The notes under the pieces are model-generated. The model was not told where the DNA came from. It worked only from the letters and a program-made list of their open reading frames with translations, and searched no databases. Of a stretch of 64,000 nt of DNA, positions 30,356 to 39,254 are shown one piece after another (within the stretch, counting starts at the first letter, position 1; every line of letters begins with the position of its first letter). A program made the translations under genes and the position numbers. Origin of the DNA: Arhodomonas aquaeolei DSM 8974 (lineage in GTDB: Bacteria; Pseudomonadota; Gammaproteobacteria; Nitrococcales; Nitrococcaceae); the NCBI RefSeq assembly GCF_000374645.1, contig NZ_KB894806.1, positions 97,257-161,256 of the forward strand, in the 5' to 3' direction.

Positions 30356-31777
30356 ATGGCCAATTCCTACGACGTTATCGTCATCGGTGCCGGCCCCGCG
30401 GGCTACGTGGCGGCCATCCGCGCCTCGCAGCTGGGTATGAGCGTGGCCTGCATCGACGAGTTCCGCCGCAAGGGCAGCGAGCCCGCGCTGGGCGGGACCT
30501 GCCTGAACGTGGGCTGTATCCCCTCGAAGGCGCTGCTCGATTCCTCCGAGCAGTACCACAAGGTGACCGACGAGCTCGCCGGTCACGGGATCAACGTCAG
30601 CGGCGTCGACCTCGACGTCTCCAAGATGATCGCCCGCAAGGACAAGGTCGTCGCCGACCTCACCGGCGGCATCCAGCAGCTGTTCAAGGCGAACAAGATC
30701 GAGTGGCTCCAGGGCCACGGCAAGCTGCTCAGCGACCGCCGCGTCGAGTTCTCGCCCCACAAGGGCAAGAAGCAGACCCTGGAGGCGGGCAGCGTGATCC
30801 TCGCCACCGGCTCCAAGCCGATCGAGATCGGCGCCGCCCCCACCGACGGCGAGCGCGTGCTCACCTCCGACGGGGCGCTGGAGATGACCGAGGTGCCCAA
30901 GCGCCTGGGCGTCATCGGTGCCGGCGTGATCGGCCTGGAGATGGGCAGCGTGTGGAACCGCCTGGGCTCCAAGGTCGTGCTGCTCGAGGCCCAGGAGGAG
31001 TTCCTGGCGCCGGTGGACCACCAGGTCTCCCGCGACGCCAAGCGCCAGTTCGAGAAGCAGGGCCTGGATATCCGTCTGAACTGCCGTGTCACCGAGACCC
31101 GCCAGGGCAAGACCGTGTCCGTGCACTACGAGGACAAGGACGGCAGCCAGAACATCCAGGTGGACAAGCTCATCGTCGCCGTGGGGCGCCGGCCCAACAC
31201 CGAGGAGCTGGCCCACGAGGACGTCGACCTGCTCACCGACGAGCGCGGCTTCGTGCACGTGAACGACCATTGCGAGACCAACATCCCCGGCGTCTACGCC
31301 GTCGGCGACGTGGTCCGCGGCCCCATGCTCGCCCATAAGGGCAGCGAGGAGGGCGTGATGGTCGCCGAGCGCATCGCCGGCAAGCCCGGCCACGTGAACT
31401 ACGAGGCGATCCCCTGGGTGATCTACACCGACCCGGAGATCGCCTGGGTCGGACGCACGGAGAAGCAGCTCAAGAACGCGGGCACCCCGTTCCGCTCGGG
31501 GACCTTCGGCTTCGCGGCCAACGGCCGCGCACGGGCGATGGACAAGACTGCCGGTATGGTCAAGATCCTCTCCCACGCCGAGACCGACCGCGTCCTGGGC
31601 GTGCACATCTGTGGCTCCCAGGCCTCGGAGCTGATCGCCGAGTGCGTGGTCGCCATGGAGTTCGCCGCCAGCGCCGAGGACCTGGCGCGGACCATCCATG
31701 CTCACCCGACCCTCTCGGAGTCCGTCCACGAGGCCGCCCTGGCCGTGGACAAGCGCGCCATTCACAAGGCCAACTGA
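30356..31777 (+). CDS. lpdA: Dihydrolipoamide dehydrogenase (E3)
   Basis: The 473-residue flavoprotein reoxidises dihydrolipoamide and reduces NAD+. It contains the FAD site DVIVIGAGPAGYVAAIRASQLG, the redox disulfide in GGTCLNVGCIPSKALL, the NAD fold RLGVIGAGVIGLEMGSVWNRLG, GVYAVGDVVRGPMLAHKGSEEGVMVAE and the C-terminal HAHPTLSE with the catalytic His/Glu pair. It closes the sucAB-lpdA operon and could also serve the pyruvate complex. Confidence 0.97.
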   Translation: MANSYDVIVIGAGPAGYVAAIRASQLGMSVACIDEFRRKGSEPALGGTCLNVGCIPSKALLDSSEQYHKVTDELAGHGINVSGVDLDVSKMIARKDKVVADLTGGIQQLFKANKIEWLQGHGKLLSDRRVEFSPHKGKKQTLEAGSVILATGSKPIEIGAAPTDGERVLTSDGALEMTEVPKRLGVIGAGVIGLEMGSVWNRLGSKVVLLEAQEEFLAPVDHQVSRDAKRQFEKQGLDIRLNCRVTETRQGKTVSVHYEDKDGSQNIQVDKLIVAVGRRPNTEELAHEDVDLLTDERGFVHVNDHCETNIPGVYAVGDVVRGPMLAHKGSEEGVMVAERIAGKPGHVNYEAIPWVIYTDPEIAWVGRTEKQLKNAGTPFRSGTFGFAANGRARAMDKTAGMVKILSHAETDRVLGVHICGSQASELIAECVVAMEFAASAEDLARTIHAHPTLSESVHEAALAVDKRAIHKAN

Positions 31778-31794
31778 GGCCGTCGGCGCCAGGC

Positions 31795-31822
31795 GGGGCG
31801 GGGGTGACGGCATCCCCGCCCC
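31795..31822 (+). terminator. GC-rich hairpin after lpdA
   Basis: GGGGCGGGG (31795-31803) and CCCCGCCCC (31814-31822) form a perfect 9-bp stem 18 bp after the lpdA stop. The tail is ATTCCCGTCTTCC rather than a clean T-run, so termination is plausible but not certain. The rest of 31823-32030 shows no gene. Confidence 0.5.
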
Positions 31823-32031
31823 ATTCCCGTCTTCCTCCCCCGGCCGTCCCGGCCACCCGGTCCGCTGTCGTCCCGGCAATCGTCCCCGCCGGGGAACCCG
31901 CGCGTCCCGCTACCGGTCTCCACGGACAGACGGCGCGTCCCCGTGGGCCCGGAAACGCCAGCGCGGACAATTCACACGATCGCTGAATATTGCGTTTCAC
32001 AATAGAGTATCCGCCGGATACGGCATCTATC

Positions 32032-32107
32032 GTTGCGGACGATCAGAATCGTTCTGCAACATCATGATTCGACAGCGATTTGGGAAACGGTTTTACGCTA
32101 GCGTAAA
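32032..32107 (+). promoter_or_regulatory. prp operon control region with a 16-bp perfect palindrome
   Basis: The perfect palindrome TTTACGCTAGCGTAAA lies at 32092-32107, 95 bp before prpB, and a second dyad, GTTGC-N19-GCAAC with inner CGAT/ATCG, lies at 32032-32060. The DNA around them (31980-32108) is locally AT-rich compared with its flanks. No prpR-type regulator gene is in the window, so the palindrome is probably bound by a factor encoded elsewhere. Confidence 0.5.
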
Positions 32108-32202
32108 CTGACGCTCCGTGGCTCGGGCGGCGTCTGAAACTGTGAAAGCCCGCCGCCGTGTCCCCCAGGGCCGCCAGTGTCCCCGACGAGGGAGAGAAAA
32201 CC

Positions 32203-33087
32203 ATGCCGACATTGGAATCCGCAGGACGGCGCTTCCGCCGCGCCGTCGACGAAGAACGGCCGCTTCAGGTGGCCGGCACCATCAACGCCTATTCCGCGCT
32301 GCTCGCCGAGCGCGCCGGCTTCCGCGCCATCTACCTCTCCGGGGGCGGCGTGGCCAACGCCTCTTTCGGCCTCCCGGACCTGGGCATCACCCAGCTCGCC
32401 GACGTCGCCGAGGACGTCCGCCGCATCACCGGCGTGTGCGACGTGCCGCTGCTGGTGGACATTGACACCGGCTGGGGCGGGGCCTTCAACATCGCCCGCA
32501 CCATCCAGGAGCTGACCCGTGCCGGCGCCGCCGCCGTGCACATCGAGGACCAGGTCCAGTCCAAGCGCTGCGGCCACCGGCCGGGCAAGGCGCTGGTCTC
32601 CAAGGCGGAGATGGTCGACCGGGTGAAGGCCGCCGTGGACGCGCGCTACGACGAGGACTTCGTGATCATGGCGCGCACCGACGCCTACGCCGGTGAGGGC
32701 CTGGAGTCCGCCGTCGAGCGTGCCGACGCCTACGTCGAGGCCGGCGCGGACATGATCTTCGCCGAGGCGTTGCACTCGCTGGAGGAGTTCAAGGCCTTCG
32801 CCGACCGCGTCTCCGTGCCCGTGCTCGCCAACATCACCGAGTTCGGCAAGACCCCGCTGTTCACCGTCGAGGAGCTGCGCGGCGCCGGGGCCGGGCTCGT
32901 GCTCTACCCGCTGTCCGCCTTCCGGGCGATGAGCCGCGCCGCCGAGCAGGTCTACGCCGCCATCCGCCAGGACGGCACCCAGTCCGCCGTGACCGAGCTC
33001 ATGCAGACCCGCAACGAGCTCTACGACGTGCTCGGCTACCACGAGTACGAGCGCAAGCTCGACGAGCTGTTCTCCCGCGAGGAGTGA
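32203..33087 (+). CDS. prpB: 2-methylisocitrate lyase
   Basis: The 294-residue enzyme splits 2-methylisocitrate into pyruvate and succinate. It shows the isocitrate-lyase superfamily features [58 protein letters not shown] with the active-site Cys in [17 protein letters not shown] and [12 protein letters not shown]. The GGGAGAG site before the ATG at 32203 supports that start. It is the first gene of the prp operon. Confidence 0.96.
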   Translation: MPTLESAGRRFRRAVDEERPLQVAGTINAYSALLAERAGFRAIYLSGGGVANASFGLPDLGITQLADVAEDVRRITGVCDVPLLVDIDTGWGGAFNIARTIQELTRAGAAAVHIEDQVQSKRCGHRPGKALVSKAEMVDRVKAAVDARYDEDFVIMARTDAYAGEGLESAVERADAYVEAGADMIFAEALHSLEEFKAFADRVSVPVLANITEFGKTPLFTVEELRGAGAGLVLYPLSAFRAMSRAAEQVYAAIRQDGTQSAVTELMQTRNELYDVLGYHEYERKLDELFSREE

Positions 33088-33163
33088 GCGGTCCGGACGA
33101 CAGGGACAGGATCATTGACGGCCCGCCCCGCCGGGCGGGCCCGCACGCATCAGGAGAGGCACC

Positions 33164-34288
33164 ATGACGGAGAAGAAAACGGGCGCCGGTCTGCGCGGCA
33201 TGACCGCCGGCGAGACCGAGCTGTGTACCGTGGGCATCAAGGGCACCGGCCTGACCTATCGCGGCTACGACATCCACGACCTCGCCGAGCACGCGCAGTT
33301 CGAGGAGGTCGCCTACCTGCTGCTCTACGGCAAGCTCCCCAACCGCGCCGAGCTCGACGCCTACAAGCGTCGCCTCAAGGGCCTGCGCGCGCTGCCGCAG
33401 GCGCTCCGGGAGGTCCTCGAGCGCATCCCCGCGGACGCCCATCCCATGGACGTCATGCGCACCGGCTGCTCCATGCTCGGCAACCTGGAGACGGAGCAGG
33501 GCTTTGAGGAGCAGCAGGACGTCGCCGACCGCATCCTCGCCGCGCTGCCCGGGATCATCACCTACTGGTACCGCTACTCCCACGACGGCGTGCGCGTGGA
33601 CACCGATACGGACGACGACTCCATCGGCGCGCAGTTCCTCCACCTGCTCCTCGGCGAGTCGCCCAACGCCACCCACGAGAAGGTGATGCACGCCTCGCTG
33701 ATCCTCTACGCCGAGCACGAGTTCAACGCCTCGACGTTCACCGCGCGGGTGTGCGCCTCCACGCTCTCGGACCTGCACTCCTGCGTTACCGGCGCCATCG
33801 GCTCGCTGCGCGGCCCGCTCCACGGCGGTGCCAACGAGGCGGCGATGGCGATGATCGAGCAGTGGTCCGACCCGGACGAGGCCGAGCGCGAGATCCTCGG
33901 CATGCTCGAGCGCAAGGACAAAATCATGGGCTTCGGCCATGCCGTCTACCGCGACAAGGACCCGCGCAACGCCATCATCAAGGCGTGGTCCAGGCGCCTC
34001 GCGGACGAGATCGGCGACACTGTCCTCTACCCCGTCTCCGAGCGCGTCGCCGACGTGATGTGGCGCGAGAAGAAGCTCTTCCCCAACGCGGACTTCTTCC
34101 ACGCCAGCGCCTATCACTTCATGGGTATCCCCACGAAGCTGTTCACCCCGATCTTCGTGATGTCCCGCGTCACCGGCTGGTGCGCCCACGTCTTCGAGCA
34201 GCGCGCCAACAACCGCATCATCCGCCCCAACGCGGAGTACACCGGGCCGGACCTGCAGACCTGGGTGCCGCTGGAGGAGCGGGACTGA
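33164..34288 (+). CDS. prpC: 2-methylcitrate synthase
   Basis: The 374-residue protein is the short citrate-synthase type acting on propionyl-CoA and oxaloacetate. It begins GLRGMTAGETELCTVGIKGTGLTYRGYDIHDLA, has HASLILYAEHEFNASTFTARV (catalytic His), GSLRGPLHGGANEAAM, IMGFGHAVYRDKDPRN (second His) and KLFPNADFFHASAYHFMGIP (catalytic Asp region). Position between prpB and acnD confirms PrpC over GltA. An AGGAGAGG site precedes the ATG. Confidence 0.95.
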   Translation: MTEKKTGAGLRGMTAGETELCTVGIKGTGLTYRGYDIHDLAEHAQFEEVAYLLLYGKLPNRAELDAYKRRLKGLRALPQALREVLERIPADAHPMDVMRTGCSMLGNLETEQGFEEQQDVADRILAALPGIITYWYRYSHDGVRVDTDTDDDSIGAQFLHLLLGESPNATHEKVMHASLILYAEHEFNASTFTARVCASTLSDLHSCVTGAIGSLRGPLHGGANEAAMAMIEQWSDPDEAEREILGMLERKDKIMGFGHAVYRDKDPRNAIIKAWSRRLADEIGDTVLYPVSERVADVMWREKKLFPNADFFHASAYHFMGIPTKLFTPIFVMSRVTGWCAHVFEQRANNRIIRPNAEYTGPDLQTWVPLEERD

Positions 34289-34444
34289 CCAACCCGCCCC
34301 GCATCCGGGCCGCCAGGGACGGCGCGCCCGGGACCGGGGAGCGCCGGCGCGAGGGACGCGCGCCGGGTCTCTGATCGTACATGCCGGGCCGACGGCCAAG
34401 CCGGCCCCCACGGCCACGGGCCAGGAAGCTGGAAGAACGACGCC

Positions 34445-37057
34445 ATGAACACCCGATACCGCAAGTCCCTGCCGGGCACCGACCTCGACTACTTCGACAC
34501 CCGCGCCGCCGTCGACGACATCCGCCCGGGCGCCTACGACCGCCTCCCCTACACCGCCCGTGTGCTGGCGGAGAACCTGGTGCGCCGCTGCGACCCGTCC
34601 CGGCTCAGCGCCGCGCTCACGCAGATCGTCGAGCGCCGGCGCGACCAGGACTTCCCCTGGTACCCCGCGCGGGTCGTCTGCCACGACATCCTGGGCCAGA
34701 CCGCGCTCGTGGACCTCGCCGGCCTGCGCGACGCCATCGCCGAGAAGGGCGGCGACCCGGCCAAGGTGAACCCGGTGGTGCCGACCCAGCTCATCGTCGA
34801 CCACTCCCTCGCCGTGGAGTGCGGCGGCTACGATCCGGACGCCTTCCGCAAGAACCGCGAGATCGAGGACCGTCGCAACGAGGACCGCTTCCACTTCATC
34901 GACTGGACCAAGAAGGCCTTCGACAACGTGGACGTCATCCCGCCGGGCAACGGCATCATGCACCAGATCAACCTGGAGAAGATGTCGCCGGTGGTGCAGG
35001 CGCGCGACGGCGTGGCCTTCCCCGACACCTGCGTGGGCACCGACAGCCACACCCCCCACGTGGACGCGCTGGGCGTGATCGCCGTGGGCGTCGGCGGCCT
35101 GGAGGCGGAGAGCGTCATGCTCGGCCAGCCCTCCTACATGCGCCTGCCCGACATCGTCGGCGTGGAGCTCACCGGCCGGCCGCAGCCGGGCATCACCGCC
35201 ACCGACATCGTCCTCTCGCTGACCGAGTTCCTGCGCCGCGAGCGTGTCGTCTCCGCGTACCTCGAGTTCTTCGGCGAGGGCGCCGAGGCCCTGACCGTGG
35301 GCGACCGCGCCACCATCTCCAACATGACCCCGGAGTACGGCGCCACCGCGGCGATGTTCCACATCGACCGCCAGACCATCGACTACCTCAAGCTCACCGG
35401 CCGCGACGACGACCAGGTGCGGCTCGTCGAGACCTACGCGAAGGAGGCCGGCCTCTGGGGCGACGCCCTGAAGAGCGCCGAGTACGAGCGCACGCTCACC
35501 TTCGACCTCTCCGCGGTCGAGCGGACCATGGCCGGCCCGTCCAACCCGCACCGCCGCCTGCCCACCTCGCAGCTCGCCGAGCGCGGCATCGCCGGCGCCT
35601 GGGAGGAGACCGAGGGGCGGATGCCCGACGGCGCGGTGATTATCGCCGCCGTCACCAGCTGCACCAACACCTCCAACCCGCGCAACGTGGTCGCCGCCGG
35701 CCTGCTCGCGAAGAAGGCCAACGAGATGAGGCTCACCCGCAAGCCCTGGGTGAAGACCTCCCTGGCCCCGGGCTCCAAGGCCGTGCAGATGTACCTGGAG
35801 GCCTCGAACCTGCTCCCGGAGCTGGAGAGCCTCGGTTTCGGCATCGTCGGCTTCGCCTGCACCAGCTGCAACGGCATGTCCGGCGCCCTCGACCCCGAGA
35901 TCCAGCAGGAGATCATCGACCGCGACCTCTACACCACGGCCGTGCTCTCCGGTAACCGCAACTTCGATGGCCGCATCCACCCCTACGCCAAGCAGGCCTT
36001 CCTCGCCTCGCCGCCGCTGGTGGTGGCCTACGCCATCGCCGGGACCGTGCGCTTCGACATCGAGAAGGACGCACTGGGGTTTGACGCCGACGGTAACCCG
36101 GTCACCCTCAAGGATCTCTGGCCCTCCGACGAGGAGATCGACCGCATCGTGCGCGAGAGCGTGAAGCCGGAGCAGTTCCGCAACGTCTACACGCCGATGT
36201 TCAACATCAGGGTGGAGAAGGGCGAGCAGGTCAGCTCGCTGTACGACTGGCGGCCCATGAGCACCTACATCCGCCGGCCCCCATACTGGGAGGGCGACCT
36301 CGCCGACCGGCCCGCGCTCAAGGGCATGCGACCGCTGGCGGTGCTGCCGGACAACATCACCACCGACCACCTCTCGCCGTCCAACGCCATCCTGCCGGAC
36401 AGCGCCGCCGGCGAGTACCTCGCGAAGATGGGCCTGCCGGAGGAAGACTTCAACTCCTACGCCACCCACCGCGGCGACCACCTCACCGCCCAGCGCGCCA
36501 CGCTGGCCAACCCGAAGCTGTTCAACGAGATGGTGCGGGATGAGAACGGCGAGGTCCGCCAGGGCTCGCTCACCCGGCTGGAGCCGGAGGGCGAGGTCAT
36601 GCGCATGTGGGACGCCATCGAGACCTACCAGCAGCGCCGCCAGCCGCTGATCATCGTCGCCGGCGCCGACTACGGCCAGGGCTCGTCCCGCGACTGGGCC
36701 GCCAAGGGCGTGCGCCTTGCAGGCGTCGAGGCCATCGCCGCCGAGGGCTTCGAGCGCATCCACCGCACCAACCTGGTGGGCATGGGCGTGCTCCCGCTGC
36801 AGTTCCAGGAGGGCACCACCCGCAGAACCCTGGGCATCGACGGCAGCGAGACCTACGACGTCGAGGGCGAGCCGGCCCCGGGCGCCACCCTGACCCTGGT
36901 GATCCACCGCCAGGACGGCAGCCGCGAGGCGGTCCCGGTGATCTGCCGCCTGGACACCCAGGACGAGCTCAGCATCTATGCCGCCGGCGGTATCCTCCAG
37001 CGGTTTGCGAAGGAATTCATGGGGGAGGACGTGGAGACGGAGGCCGCCAGCAGCTGA
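34445..37057 (+). CDS. acnD: Fe/S-dependent 2-methylcitrate dehydratase AcnD
   Basis: The 870-residue aconitase-superfamily enzyme dehydrates 2-methylcitrate to 2-methyl-trans-aconitate in the PrpF-dependent route. Fe/S ligands are in AAVTSCTNTSNPRNVVAAGLLAKKA and CTSCNGMSG; other motifs are GTDSHTPHVDALGVIAVGVGGLEAE, TDHLSPSNAILPDSAAGEYL and YGQGSSRDWAAKGVRLAGVEAI. Length and start (RKSLPGTDLDYFDTRAAVDDI) match AcnD rather than AcnA. Between it and prpF lie the repeat array and DUF559 gene. Confidence 0.95.
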   Translation: MNTRYRKSLPGTDLDYFDTRAAVDDIRPGAYDRLPYTARVLAENLVRRCDPSRLSAALTQIVERRRDQDFPWYPARVVCHDILGQTALVDLAGLRDAIAEKGGDPAKVNPVVPTQLIVDHSLAVECGGYDPDAFRKNREIEDRRNEDRFHFIDWTKKAFDNVDVIPPGNGIMHQINLEKMSPVVQARDGVAFPDTCVGTDSHTPHVDALGVIAVGVGGLEAESVMLGQPSYMRLPDIVGVELTGRPQPGITATDIVLSLTEFLRRERVVSAYLEFFGEGAEALTVGDRATISNMTPEYGATAAMFHIDRQTIDYLKLTGRDDDQVRLVETYAKEAGLWGDALKSAEYERTLTFDLSAVERTMAGPSNPHRRLPTSQLAERGIAGAWEETEGRMPDGAVIIAAVTSCTNTSNPRNVVAAGLLAKKANEMRLTRKPWVKTSLAPGSKAVQMYLEASNLLPELESLGFGIVGFACTSCNGMSGALDPEIQQEIIDRDLYTTAVLSGNRNFDGRIHPYAKQAFLASPPLVVAYAIAGTVRFDIEKDALGFDADGNPVTLKDLWPSDEEIDRIVRESVKPEQFRNVYTPMFNIRVEKGEQVSSLYDWRPMSTYIRRPPYWEGDLADRPALKGMRPLAVLPDNITTDHLSPSNAILPDSAAGEYLAKMGLPEEDFNSYATHRGDHLTAQRATLANPKLFNEMVRDENGEVRQGSLTRLEPEGEVMRMWDAIETYQQRRQPLIIVAGADYGQGSSRDWAAKGVRLAGVEAIAAEGFERIHRTNLVGMGVLPLQFQEGTTRRTLGIDGSETYDVEGEPAPGATLTLVIHRQDGSREAVPVICRLDTQDELSIYAAGGILQRFAKEFMGEDVETEAASS

Positions 37058-37064
37058 CGCTGCT

Positions 37065-37503
37065 TCCCCCCTCTCCCCCGGCCCCTCTCCCGCGAGGGGA
37101 GAGGGGGGCAAGAACGGTTCCGGTCAGCGGCATGTCCGTTGCGAGCCCCTCTCCCTCGCGGGAGAGGGGGGCAAGAACGACCCCGATCAGCGGTATGTCC
37201 GTTGCGAGCTTCTCTCCCTCGCGGGGGAGAGGGGGGAAGAACGGCTCCGGTCAGCGGCATGCCCGTTGCGAGCCTCTCTCTCTCGTGGGGGAGAGGGGGG
37301 AGAACGACCCCGATCAGCGGTATGTCCGTGGCGAGCTTCTCTCCCTCGCGGGGGAGAGGGGGGAAGAACGGCTCCGGTCAGCGGCATGCCCGTTGCGAGC
37401 CTCACTCCCTCGCGGGAGAGGGGGGAAGAACGACCCCGGTCAGCGGCATGTCCGTTGCGAGCCCCTCTCCCCCTCGCGGGAGAGGGGTTTGGGGAGAGGG
37501 GGA
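37065..37503. repeat. Tandem array of about six 62-64 bp units built on a REP-like palindrome
   Basis: Units begin with GCGAG at 37141, 37204, 37268, 37331, 37395 and 37457 (spacing 63, 64, 63, 64, 62). A diverged first copy starts near 37078. Each unit carries a palindromic core of the form CCTCTCCCTCGCGGGAGAGG, then a linker ending CAGCGGCATGTCCGTTGCGAG-like. Linkers alternate between a GG(T/C)TCCGGTCAGCGGCATG type and a GACCCCGATCAGCGGTATG type, so the array is close to a dimeric 127-bp repeat; the last unit is a hybrid. It fills the acnD-DUF559 gap. Confidence 0.9.
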
Positions 37504-37565
37504 GAAACAATCACCGCTCCCGGGAAGGGAGCGGACGAAATCTCAACCGGTCAGGGAAGACTGCA

Positions 37566-37931
37566 ATGGACCAGAAGCGTTTCGCGAAATCGCTGCGCCG
37601 GAACATGACAGATGCCGAACGCATCCTCTGGCGCCAGCTCAGGGCCCATCGAATGCTCGGCCAGAAATTCCGCCGCCAGCAACCGGTCGGCCCGTACATC
37701 GTGGACTTCGTCCACTTCGGCGCACGGCTGATCGTCGAATGCGACGGCGGCCAGCACAACGAAAGCGCGGCCGACCAACGGCGCGACACCTGGCTCCGGG
37801 CCCAGGGCTTTACCGTCCTGCGCTACTGGAACCACCAGATACTGAACGAAACGGACCATGTCTTAGAGGACATCCTGAACAGCTTGCCCCCTCTCCCCCA
37901 GCCCCTCTCCCACGAGGGGAGAGGGGAGTAG
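37566..37931 (+). CDS. DUF559 endonuclease-fold protein inside REP cluster
   Basis: The 121-residue protein has the DUF559 domain, a small restriction-endonuclease-like/very-short-patch-repair-like fold. Visible motifs are TDAERILWRQLRAHRMLGQKFRRQQPVGPYIVDFV (the D of the PD-ExK site), LIVECDGGQHNE (the E-x-D/G-Q-H part) and GFTVLRYWN. Its last residues PPLPQPLSHEGRGE are encoded by the downstream REP palindrome, so the repeat supplies the stop codon. It is inserted between acnD and prpF. Its role is unknown; association of DUF559 genes with such repeats is often seen in proteobacteria. Confidence 0.85.
   Translation: MDQKRFAKSLRRNMTDAERILWRQLRAHRMLGQKFRRQQPVGPYIVDFVHFGARLIVECDGGQHNESAADQRRDTWLRAQGFTVLRYWNHQILNETDHVLEDILNSLPPLPQPLSHEGRGE
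37887..37926. repeat. REP-like palindrome at the 3' end of the DUF559 gene
   Basis: CCCCTCTCC and GGAGAGGGG arms surround CACGAG, preceded by a partial CCCCCTCTCCCC copy. It overlaps the last codons of the DUF559 gene. Confidence 0.8.
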
Positions 37932-37965
37932 CCAAAGCCTCGATATCCGGGGGAGCCGGCATCTA

Positions 37966-38006
37966 GCCCCTCTCCCCTGGCGGGAGAGGGGTTTGGGGAG
38001 AGGGGG
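37966..38006. repeat. REP-like palindrome before prpF
   Basis: CCCCTCTCCC-TGGC-GGGAGAGGGG followed by TTTGGGGAGAGGGGG, the same compound element that ends the tandem array at about 37460-37503. It lies 25 bp before the prpF start and may affect its translation or mRNA stability. Confidence 0.8.
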
Positions 38007-38030
38007 AAGCCAACCGAGAGAGACATACCC

Positions 38031-39254
38031 ATGACCCACGCACCACAGATCCGCATCCCCGCCACCTACATGCGTGGCGGCACCAGCAAGGGCGTCTTCT
38101 TCCGCCTCGACGACCTCCCGGCGGCCGCGCAGCAGCCCGGCCCGGCCCGCGACGCCCTGCTGCTGCGCGTCATCGGCAGCCCCGACCCGTACGGCAAGCA
38201 CACCGACGGCATGGGCGGCGCCACTTCGTCGACGTCCAAGACCGTGATCCTCTCCCGGAGCGACAGCCCGGATCACGACATCGACTACCTCTTCGGCCAG
38301 GTCTCCATCGACAAGCCCTTCATCGACTGGAGCGGCAACTGCGGCAACCTCACCGCCGCCGTGGGGGCCTTCGCCATCAACAGCGGCCTCATCGACGCCG
38401 TGCGCATCCCCGAGAACGGCCACTGCACCGTGCGCATCTGGCAGGCCAACATCGAGAAGACCATCGTCGCCCACATCCCGATCACCGACGGCGCGGTGCA
38501 GGAGACCGGCGACTTCGAGCTGGACGGCGTCACCTTCCCCGCCGCCGAGATCCAGATCGAGTTCATGAACCCGGCGGACGGCGGCGGCGCGATCTTCCCC
38601 ACCGGCAACATCGTGGACGACCTGGAGGTCCCCGGCGTCGGCACCTTCCGGGCCACCATGATCAACGCCGGCATCCCGACCATCTTCGTCAACGCCGCGG
38701 ATGTCGGCTACACCGGCACCGAGCTCCAGGGCGCGATCAACGAGGATCCAAAGGCCCTCGAGATGTTCGAGACCATCCGCGCCCACGGCGGCGTGCGCAT
38801 GGGCCTGTTCGGCGACGTCGCCGAGGCCGCGAACCGCCAGCACACCCCCAAGATCGCCTTCGTCGCGCCGCCGAAGGGCTACACCGCCTCCAGCGGCAAG
38901 GAGGTGAAGGCCGAGGACATCGACGTGCTCGTCCGGGCGCTCTCCATGGGCAAGCTTCACCACGCCATGATGGGCACCGCCGCCGTCGCCATCGCCACCG
39001 CCGCCGCCATCCCCGGCACGCTCGTGAACCTCGCCGCCGGCGGCGACGATCGCAGCGCCGTCCACTTCGGCCACCCCAGCGGCACCCTCCGCGTCGGCGC
39101 GGAGGCCAGACAGGTGGACGGCGCCTGGACGGTGGAGAAGGCCATCATGAGCCGCAGCGCGCGAGTGCTCATGGAGGGCTGGGTGCGGGTGCCCGGCCCG
39201 GGGACGCGTTCTAACCGGCTCGGCGTCACAGCATCGACGAAAAGTACCCGGTGA
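38031..39254 (+). CDS. prpF: 2-methylaconitate cis-trans isomerase with altered C-terminal end
   Basis: The 407-residue protein isomerises 2-methyl-trans-aconitate to the cis form after AcnD. PrpF features are IPATYMRGGTSKGVFF, SPDPYGKHTDGMGGATSSTSK, IDWSGNCGNLTAAVGAFAI, NAADVGYTG, KLHHAMMGTAAVA and the end region VLMEGWVRVPG. From memory, PrpF proteins usually end within a few residues of RVPG; here about 20 unrelated residues (PGTRSNRLGVTASTKSTR) follow, at the start of the foreign island. The catalytic core is intact, so it is probably functional. Confidence 0.93.
   Translation: MTHAPQIRIPATYMRGGTSKGVFFRLDDLPAAAQQPGPARDALLLRVIGSPDPYGKHTDGMGGATSSTSKTVILSRSDSPDHDIDYLFGQVSIDKPFIDWSGNCGNLTAAVGAFAINSGLIDAVRIPENGHCTVRIWQANIEKTIVAHIPITDGAVQETGDFELDGVTFPAAEIQIEFMNPADGGGAIFPTGNIVDDLEVPGVGTFRATMINAGIPTIFVNAADVGYTGTELQGAINEDPKALEMFETIRAHGGVRMGLFGDVAEAANRQHTPKIAFVAPPKGYTASSGKEVKAEDIDVLVRALSMGKLHHAMMGTAAVAIATAAAIPGTLVNLAAGGDDRSAVHFGHPSGTLRVGAEARQVDGAWTVEKAIMSRSARVLMEGWVRVPGPGTRSNRLGVTASTKSTR

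Noticed and set aside
32999..37111. Minus-strand 1370-residue frame opposite prpC and acnD
   Set aside because: It is low-complexity Val/Gly/Ala/His-rich antisense translation of certain genes.
37065..37503. CRISPR array
   Set aside because: Both the palindromic part and the linkers repeat, and the linkers are only two alternating types; there are no unique spacers and no cas genes nearby.
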